Positions 57,011 to 64,000 of a DNA stretch of 64,000 nt are shown here, in pieces (within the stretch, counting starts at the first letter, position 1; every line of letters begins with the position of its first letter). A model generated the notes under the pieces. That model made no database searches. It worked only from the letters and a program-made list of their open reading frames with translations, and had not been told where the DNA came from. A program made the position numbers and the translations under genes. The DNA is from Pyrenophora tritici-repentis (Eukaryota > Ascomycota > Dothideomycetes > Pleosporales > Pleosporaceae), in contig NC_089397.1 of assembly GCF_003171515.1 (NCBI RefSeq), forward strand, positions 1,116,001-1,180,000. The letters run 5' to 3'.

Positions 57011-57471
57011 ACGTGCATCGTTACTAGTTAAAACTCGAGGAGGGTTTCTTGGTCAATATGAATTAAACTTTCCCTCTGTTGTATATGGTTTGCTACTTCA
57101 TATGTTTACGCTTGCTATCTCGTTGTCTTGTACAAGTCTTGAAAATATATCGTTTAACTGCAAGTCGATAGATGGTGCGGTATCTTGGTGGCTAGTTCTT
57201 AGTGTTTAATCTTGCAACAAAGAATTGTTACTGTCATACTGCCATACTCTCCCTCACCCACTCAGCACTGTCAAACTTCTCTGCCGGCGCGATTACTCCG
57301 GGCAATCTCCGTTCAGTAATCTGCGCGGAACGGCTCGGAAATTGGAGGACGTGTTGTCAGCGCAATCTGAATCAGTAGTATGAATGTAGCTGTGGAGTCT
57401 TGCTGATTTCTTACTGAGAAATGGAGGGGACAGGGTTTGTGGAATCGCTCGGGATGATGTATCCAGTGGAA

Positions 57472-57490
57472 TAGTAGTAGTAGTAGTAGT
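57472..57490. repeat. (TAG)n trinucleotide repeat
   Basis: Six or so TAG units in non-coding DNA. Confidence 0.8.
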
Positions 57491-57944
57491 ATCCATTAAC
57501 GTCCTTTTTCAGTCAGAGACTATGTAGGACGGTGGCCTAGGGCCGTTTGACTAGTTTTTTCCCTCTATACCCGTAGGATTTCGTTTCTTTGGTCGAGTTT
57601 GACTATGGGGGTTTGGGTTTTTTGCTTCTATACAGGAAAGAGAGAGAGACCTTGTAATAGACACCCGTTTATCTCCACCTTTGTGACCAATCCCTTTGCT
57701 ATAATAACCCCGTGCTCCTAAGACTGAAAAAAACCTCGTAGGGGAAAAAGTCATGGGACCTTGAACGTTTGTTGTATATAGCGGCAGTTGCGGCATATTT
57801 TCGTCTCGGCGGTACTTTGTGGCTCGGTTGTACGGCGGCGGCTAGCGTTAAGCGTGCGGGGTATTGGTGAAAAACTTTCCAGGTTTCGAAAGGAGCCGTT
57901 CGATGTTTTTTGGTAAAGCTAGAATAATAGAATTATTATAGCGG

Positions 57945-58028
57945 TGAGGGGAGAAGGATTCGAACCTTCAACCTCTGCGAGCAAGCTAGCAGAAGCAACC
58001 AGGCGCACTACCACTGCGCCATCCCCCC
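57945..58028 (-). tRNA. tRNA-like gene, 84 nt, isotype unclear (possibly type II or a tRNA pseudogene)
   Basis: On the minus strand the acceptor ends pair (GGGGGGA with TCCCCTC, one G-U), with discriminator A. The D-arm region GCGCAGTGGTAGTGCGC and a perfect T-arm GAAGG-TTCGAAT-CCTTC (B box GGTTCGAATCC) are present. Total length is 84 nt, as in type II tRNAs with a long variable arm. The anticodon arm is the weak point: CTGGT/GCTAG pairs with two G-U, but the loop lacks U at position 33, so I cannot read an anticodon. It may be a pseudogene, an intron-bearing tRNA folded otherwise, or a tRNA-derived SINE head. Confidence 0.5.
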
Positions 58029-58186
58029 TGTATCCAGTGGAAGGTTGCACAAAGACACACTTGTGTCATTTGGGTCTAGACGGAGGACTCGAGAGGCTTA
58101 TGTAATGCCATGCTATCGGACGGGAGATCGTCAGGGCATCAGCAGCTTACCTTTCTCCCACCGCACTACCTCCGTGCCCCGCGATC

Positions 58187-58582
58187 ATGGTACCACGAGC
58201 GCGTCCCCGCCACCGACCCATAACCATCGCTACAGTGCTCGGTACAGCCTCGCTCATCCTTCCTACCGTCACAATCCTTCGCCTCTACGTCGTATCACGC
58301 TTCCCAATCTACACGTTCCTCTACGCCAGCGTTGTCAGCGGAATTACCTTTCTCTTCTATGGCTATGATAAGATGCAAGCTCGTAACCTGCAGTGGAGAG
58401 TTAGGGAAACTACGTTGCACACTTTGGCGCTCATAGGAGGATGGCCGGGCGCGCTGGCAGGTATGCATTACTTCCAGCACAAGACAAAGAAGACCAGCTT
58501 CCAGGTAATGTTCTGGGCTATTGTGTTGGGCTGGGAGGGCGTATGGTGGGGTGTTTGGAATGGTAGTGTATGGATGGGATGA
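58187..58582 (+). CDS. DUF1294 family membrane protein
   Basis: Intronless, 131 aa. Four membrane-spanning stretches are visible (TVLGTASLILPTVTIL, FLYASVVSGITFLFYG, LHTLALIGGWPGALAGM and FWAIVLGWEGVWWGVW). The core YGYDKMQARNLQWRVRETTLH...LIGGWPGALAG...FQHKTKKTSF is the DUF1294 signature, shared with bacterial YdfA-type proteins. Function is unknown in any organism. The N-terminus is Arg/Pro-rich. The stop codon is followed 195 bp later by the convergent small membrane protein gene. Confidence 0.87.
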   Translation: MVPRARPRHRPITIATVLGTASLILPTVTILRLYVVSRFPIYTFLYASVVSGITFLFYGYDKMQARNLQWRVRETTLHTLALIGGWPGALAGMHYFQHKTKKTSFQVMFWAIVLGWEGVWWGVWNGSVWMG

Positions 58583-58776
58583 GCATCGGGCATGTTTTAT
58601 GGACTATTGGAGTTCATTGAAAACTATCGTGATCATTACAAGGAGTCTTTACGGTCGTTAGGAAAGAGTAGAAACCGCTGGAGGAGTCTGCCAGGATTGA
58701 CACAAAAGAAAAAGGCCCCCACCATACTTCAGCTCCCCATTTGGATGTCCCACAGTATCACCCCATTGCTGCAGTT

Positions 58777-59343
58777 TTACTCGGCTTTCTTCTGGATCTT
58801 GTGCTGCGTCGTGTCTTTGGTTTTGCCCATCATGGTCGAGACACGCTCGAGCGCCGCCTTGTGGTAGCTCTGCACGGCGTTCCAGTCTACTTGGTCCGCA
58901 ACACTCTTCGACAAGTTCGTCGCCGAATCCCAGGCCTGGGTCGCCGCACGGGCTGTACAAAGAAAAGACATTAGCGGCCAGTAAGAGGACTGGTGAGTCT
59001 ATCTGCAGATTCACCCGCTTGCTCTCCAATAGGGTTCTGCATGGCGCCACCCGCGAGGTTGCTGATGCCACTCTTCAGGTTCTTGACGTCTTCTTGGTCG
59101 GAGGAGGGAATCTTGTTGATGGAGTCTAAGGGGTGTCAGTATCGACCAACCATGGTCTGGAAGGGATGCAGTGAGTATGGCAGACGCACCTTTGGCCATG
59201 TAGGACATTTTGTTCTCTCCCATGGTCTTGAGAGCCTGGTTTTCCATCTTGCGCTTCATCTCGGGCGAGATACCGAAGAAGTAGAAATACCCAGCGGCCA
59301 AGGCTACTAAGCCGGCGAGGATGGTAAAGATGCCGATAGCCAT
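58777..59343 (-). CDS. Small single-pass membrane protein, unknown function
   Basis: Exons 59190-59343, 59015-59125 and 58777-58952, 441 nt (146 aa). It has an N-terminal membrane anchor (IFTILAGLVALAAGYFYFFGI) followed by a hydrophilic, mostly helical body with QEDVKNLKSGISNLAGG, WDSATNLSKSVADQVDW and a Lys/Gln-rich tail. I do not recognise a family. The anchor-first layout would suit the ER or mitochondrial outer membrane. Both introns have usable signals (the second has a CGCTAATG branch), and all three exons keep one frame, which supports a real gene. Confidence 0.75.
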
Positions 59344-60296
59344 GGTCGAGGTGTGGTAGGTGGACGTTTGTGTAAAGTACTTGCACTGGATTGATGGTTG
59401 TAGTGTTTGTCTTGCAGAGAAGGGCTTGCAGAATTCGAGTGATGCCTTGGTGTGGTCGTGTGTGAATCAAGGTGCAGATTATGTAGGCGGAATAGGCATG
59501 ACGTAGCAAGCACATGAATGCAAACTTTCCAGCCTTGCGCCTGCGGTGACACAAGATGGCTTCCTTCCTTCTTGGCAACCATGGTTCCTTACATGTTTTG
59601 TTCTTCTCGGAGCATAAATGCATGCATAAGCTATTTATTGATGATGCGACACGACGACCTGTGGAAACGCGGAGTCGGCTGCTTGGGACGTGTTTATGCC
59701 TCGTGTTTGGCCGACAGCACTACCACCTGTCTATGTCCAATACGCATTGTCAACCACGATACACTCAGCGTCTGACTGCATTGATGAGCTTATTGCAGTA
59801 GTAAAGGGTTTCTCTCCTTTTAGTTTCGTCCGGCCTTGGAAACATGGCTACGAGAAAAGCGTTGGGAGGTGCGCAACTAAGTTAGTGCTTGGCTGCGCCC
59901 CAAACGACAGCCGCAAGCCGCGAGGCGGACACGACCCTCGAATGCGCCTGCCCCACAGCCAGGCCAGGTGCTACTCCTGCTCTTCTAGGACGGTGGACCC
60001 TTGTTGCTGACCCGATACATTGTGTGCTTCTTCTTCACGACATTCCTTCTCGACCCCATCTATTCTCCTACCAAAGCATTGCCATCTGACGGGCGTTCCC
60101 TCTACCCCTCACCAACCCCCACAATCAGCTGAACGCGCCTGATAGGCACCTGAACCCTCACATCCTCAGCCTGAATACACGAAACAAGCTTACTGCAGTC
60201 TTATAACTGCAACTCAGCTGCCCATCATGAGTTGGTGTCTCTTTATTCTTTTGCTCCGCGATTTGCCCTACTGACAATCTTTGTCCAGTGACCAAT
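59344..60296. promoter_or_regulatory. Divergent promoter region, small membrane protein / CaMK
   Basis: About 950 bp between divergent genes. No gene is seen. A short upstream exon of the kinase (ATG at 60228, joining at 60290) is possible but uncertain. Confidence 0.4.
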
Positions 60297-61713
60297 ATGC
60301 TCAACAAGCTGCACGGCCAGCCCGAAAGCTATGATCGCAAGTTTGTACTCCCGTACCCCGCGCATTCAGACCCATGCTGATTGAGCCAATTGCAGATCTC
60401 GATACCGCTTTGGAAAGACATTGGGCGCTGGCACATATGGTATCGTTCGGGAAGCCGACTGCCCCGAGGGCAAGGTGGCTGTCAAGATTATCCTGAAGAA
60501 GAATGTGCGCGGAAACGAGCAGATGGTCTATGACGAGCTGGAGATGTTGCAGCGCATGAAGCACCCGCACATTGTCAAGTTCCACGACTGGTTCGAGTCA
60601 AGAGTATGCAAAGAATTGCTGTCATTCATGGGCTTGTTGGACTAACAAGCACCAGGACAAGTACTACATCGTGACCCAATTGGCGACTGGTGGAGAGCTG
60701 TTCGACCGCATTTGCGAGAAGGGAAAGTTTACGGAAAAAGACGCAGCTGAGACGATCCGTCAAGTGCTCGATGCAGTCAACTACCTCCACGAAAACAATG
60801 TGGTCCATAGAGGTATGTTCTTTATGATAGCCCAAGGTTCAGCAGCTAATTCGCGGATAGATCTAAAACCAGAGAACCTCCTATATCTCACGCGCGACGC
60901 GAACTCCTCCCTCGTACTTGCAGATTTTGGCATCGCCAAGATGCTCGACTCGAAGAGCGAAGTCCTGACCACCATGGCCGGCTCGTTTGGATATGCTGCC
61001 CCTGAGGTTATGCTCAAGAAGGGCCACGGCAAGCCCGTTGACATGTGGTCCATGGGTGTTATCACATACACACTTCTGTGCGGATACTCGCCTTTCAGGT
61101 CAGAGAACCTTGCGGACCTAATTGAGGAATGCAAGAATGGTCGCGTCATCTTCCACGAGCGATACTGGAAAGAAGTGAGCCCTGAGGCTAAGGAGTTCAT
61201 CAAGAAACTCCTGGAGCCAGACCCAAACAAGCGACCAACAAGTCAAGTAAGTGGAGCGGCTGGTCTATTAGCAGGCAGGCAGACAACTAACAAGATCAGG
61301 CTGCCCTCAAACACGTGTGGCTCAGCGGAAGCACTGCCACGGACCACAACTTGGTGCCTGAGATCAAGGCATATGCGGCCAAGGCCCGTCTCAGGCGTGG
61401 TATTGAGCTCGTCAAGCTTGCGAATCGCATTGAAGCGCTAAAGATGCAAGAAGACGAGGAAGAAGCCGTTCCCGGAGAGGCGGACGTGCCAGCCAATGCT
61501 CGCGAAGCTGCAGGCGAGGCCATCGCAAAACCCGCCGAAGACGCGGGTCTAGCGACCAAGGAGAATACAGGCACAGGAAAAGGCCCTGGACGTCTGAGCA
61601 GGATCGCCAAGGGAGCCATTTTCCGAGAAGTAGTGCTGGCCAAGGTGCGTGAGATGAAAGAGCAGGAAGCGCGAGCAGAGTTTGAGAAGCACGCAACAGA
61701 ACCAAAGAAGTGA
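60297..61713 (+). CDS. Ca2+/calmodulin-dependent protein kinase type I (CMK1/CmkA-like)
   Basis: Five exons: 60297-60340, 60396-60603, 60656-60812, 60861-61246 and 61300-61713, 1209 nt (402 aa). The kinase domain covers about 18-280: glycine loop LGAGTYG, Lys45 in VAVKI, HRDLKPEN (Asp137), DFGIAK, and the activation loop [11 protein letters not shown]. The regulatory segment follows ([22 protein letters not shown]), which acts as autoinhibitory and calmodulin-binding helix, then an Ala/Glu-rich tail. The start [13 protein letters not shown] matches the Aspergillus CmkA N-terminus, but a two-exon start a few residues longer cannot be excluded. It acts in Ca2+ signalling, cell cycle and growth. 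Confidence 0.92.
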
Positions 61714-62150
61714 TAGATGGAACCATGAACACAAGCCTGGGGTTCGGTACAAACATGTCTGGTTTGGAAGCGAAGGGTCTCATTGTTCCCTATATACCCC
61801 TGGAAGATAGTAGCCAGGATGCCCTCCATAGAAGACCCTTTGGGACAATACGAGGGATTCATGTATGAAAATGCGGTTTGATGTTTGTCATATTGTACTG
61901 TTTGAACAAGTAGGTGAAATTGTGATTACAAAGTTGTGACTTGACAGTTGATGCGAGGAGCATCCGGTAATAGTCGTGGCCCGTGCACATGCTTGGCGAA
62001 CCGCGAAGCACCTAGATTGAACACTGCGGCGCGTCCACCCGGGTCGACGACTGAACGCGCAATTCACTGCACCCCCACCACGCTCTCTACCCGGACTGAG
62101 ACGTCCCAGACCTGACTTGGAAAGACTACGCGATCCCGATACAAGCGAAA
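61714..62150. other. Intergenic between CaMK and bromodomain gene
   Basis: 437 bp, with the CaMK 3' end and the next promoter. Nothing specific is seen. Confidence 0.4.
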
Positions 62151-64000
62151 ATGGAGAGTGCGGCCAAGCGCAAAGCCGGCGGCGCTGCTGCGGCTACGGG
62201 TGATAGCGACAATCGCCCTGCGAAGCGACAGAAAGGGACGGTACGTGCAGCCCATGGTGGTGGTGGTTGATGCATCGTCTGCTGCGTTCTGGAGATGCAC
62301 GAAGCGTGTTGGTTGCGATGCGGGATGGTCCTTAGACCAGACAAGGAGCGCGCGACACCTGGGGGGCTCGACAAGTAGGCCATCACCCGCTGCCGGCCCC
62401 TCCTCGCTCCCGCAACACCACGCGTGCGCCGGCGTGGCAGACGGACAATGGAGGAACATGTAGAAACAATTCTTGGAATGATCGCTGACACCGGACCGCT
62501 TGCGTGCAGACCGACACCAATTCAAAGTCAGAGACAGTAGCGTCGACAACGGCGGCGGGCATGAAGTTCCTCGACAGCTTGAAGCAGGCAAAAGACAAGA
62601 CGTACGTGCCATGTTGGTCACTAGTGTGGCATTGGCAGCTTCCGGCCTTTCTCGCGAGCAATGGTAGCAATTGGCACTGACAGGACGCAGTGGACGACCC
62701 ATAGCAGTCCACTTCCTCACCCTACCAGACAAGGTGCGCTCCACATGCCCTCCTTGCATACCCTCAACTGACCATTTCGTCCAGAATGAAGTACCCGAGT
62801 ACTACGAATATACCAAGCTGCCTATTGCCATTGACACCATCGAGGTACGCTATTTTCCCGTGTCAGATGTTAATTCATCTGATACCACTCCTCTCCCAGA
62901 ACTGCCTCAGGCCACTTGCTTCTACCAAGTCAATCTCGACTACTTCGTTCCTTTCCTGTGAATCGAATATTCTAGCGGGACATTGCTGATCAATGTCTCA
63001 CAGACAAAACTTAATAATGGAGAGTACTCCAGTCTCGCCCAGGTCGAGAGTGACTGTAAACGTCTGGTCAACAACGCCAAAGCATACAACGACAAGAAGT
63101 CGATTATATACGAGGATGCCGAGCGTCTACGCAAAACGGCTTCGAACTGGATGGTCAAGCACAACCCTGCATATAGGGACGGCAACTATGCCGCTGTAGC
63201 TACACCGATTCCTGGGGAGGACAACTCGACTCCCTCAAGACCACCGCCCCGTGTTGCGGCGACACCACGAACTGCAAAACAGACACCGGCTGGCCCAGAT
63301 ACGGACCGCCCCAGGCGAGCGGCTGCCATTGCAGCATCGGCTACACCGGCACCCTCAAAGCTGCGACTGTCGGCATCTGCTGCACCGGACGACGACGAAA
63401 GCGCAGATTACACGGGCAAGACCTTCCAGCAGGCACAAGAGCAGATCGTGAGGGAGATTATGGACTACGAAGAGTAAGTCGCATGTGCCATGCTGCATCA
63501 CGTTCACGCTAACATCCCTCAGCCAAGGCCTACAGATATTTCTACCTTTCCAAAACCTGCCCTCGCGCAGCTTGAAAGATTATTACCAGTTGATTAAGGA
63601 TCCTATGTCTCTGGCTGCCATACAGAAGAAGGTTCGCGGTGTTGTAGGACGTGACCCCCCGACAGGACACACTCTTTTCAAAACTTGGGACGCATTCGAG
63701 ACCAGCTTCAGCTTGATTTGGACGAATGCCCGTATCTACAACGAAGATGGAAGTGACATCTACAACCTTTCGCTTGAACTCGAGGTATGCATACTATCCA
63801 ACGTGTTCTTTCTCCACACACTGACAAATGTAGGAAATCTTCCACAAGAAGCTCGAAGAAGCCAAGTCCAAGGTCAACGAGCCATCGCAACCGAAACTCA
63901 AGCTCAACATGTCTACCCCCGCACCAGCTCCAAAGCAGCAGCTCAAGCTCAAGCTCAAACCGACTCCAGGCTCAGATCCGAACACTCCAAGCGTACGCGA
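62151..64000 (+). CDS. Tandem-bromodomain chromatin protein, RSC4-like, 3' end outside window
   Basis: Seven exons so far: 62151-62240, 62510-62601, 62691-62733, 62785-62844, 63004-63473, 63523-63784 and 63834 to the window end; about 395 aa. It begins MESAAKRKAGG with a basic nuclear-signal-like KRKAGG...PAKRQK. The first bromodomain is split over exons 2-5 (YYEYTKLPIAIDTIETKLNNGEY...NAKAYN); an Ala/Pro/Arg-rich linker follows, then a second bromodomain (LPSRSLKDYYQLIKDPMSLAAIQ...NARIYNEDGSDIYN) and a Lys/Pro tail. Two bromodomains with the acetyl-lysine-binding Asn (NAKAYN, NARIYN) fit Rsc4/polybromo-type subunits of the RSC remodeller. The second domain's N-anchored pocket looks intact. 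Confidence 0.88.

Larger units (their letters stand above)
57011..58186. other. Intergenic region with tRNA-like sequence and microsatellite
   Basis: 3' of GH17. It contains a (TAG)n run at 57472-57490 and the tRNA-like sequence at 57945-58028. No protein gene is supported. Confidence 0.5.

Noticed and set aside
1..64000. CRISPR arrays, operons, riboswitches or bacterial-type elements
   Set aside because: None is present; the repeats seen are few and palindromic or tandem, and the genes have spliceosomal introns.

Overview
The window is nuclear DNA of a filamentous ascomycete. Genes have short introns (about 42-65 nt, GT..AG, several with a clear CTAAC/CTAAT branch point), lie on both strands without operons, and encode families typical of filamentous fungi: an AspRS-DUF2156 fusion, an AA8-AA12 oxidoreductase, a BtgE-like GH17 and a DUF2417 protein. 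A Dothideomycete, probably Pleosporales, is the best guess; this is inference from gene content and no marker here proves it.

Layout. 1-3001 (-) is the sterol aspartyltransferase ErdS, an AspRS fused to DUF2156, with its C-terminal end outside the window. A 3-kb gene-poor stretch follows. 6007-16.9 kb is an accessory-looking block: a secreted AA8-AA12 PQQ dehydrogenase (-), a TMEM14 protein (-), OST2/DAD1 (+), a type B carboxylesterase (+), a P450 with a broken frame (-), and a small F-box-like gene preceded by a decayed copy of its own 3' half. 17.3-31.2 kb is dense housekeeping: the TPA1/OFD1 prolyl hydroxylase, dynamitin, ARPC2, UTP12, PRP16 and PWP1. 33.1-45.2 kb holds a Ser-rich conserved protein, mitoribosomal mL54, a DUF726 hydrolase, UTP23, PPE1 and a DUF2417 membrane protein. 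45.2-47.5 kb is a gene-poor pocket with a hAT-type MITE and a small secreted Cys-rich protein whose last exon runs into that MITE. 47.5-64 kb has PAL1, USB1, a TetX-like FAD monooxygenase, a GH17 cell-wall glucanase, a tRNA-like sequence, a DUF1294 protein, a small membrane protein, a CaMK and a bromodomain (RSC4-like) gene cut by the window end.

Themes. RNA and ribosome work dominates (UTP12, UTP23, PWP1, PRP16, USB1, TPA1, mL54), with cytoskeleton and cell-shape genes (dynamitin, ARPC2, PAL1) and cell-envelope chemistry (ErdS, OST2, GH17). There is no convincing secondary-metabolite cluster. The most unusual items are ErdS, the AA8-AA12 fusion, two families of tiny palindromic elements, and the MITE-derived C-terminus of the effector-like gene. 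Exon borders were set by hand: for each complete spliced gene I checked that exon lengths sum to a multiple of three.
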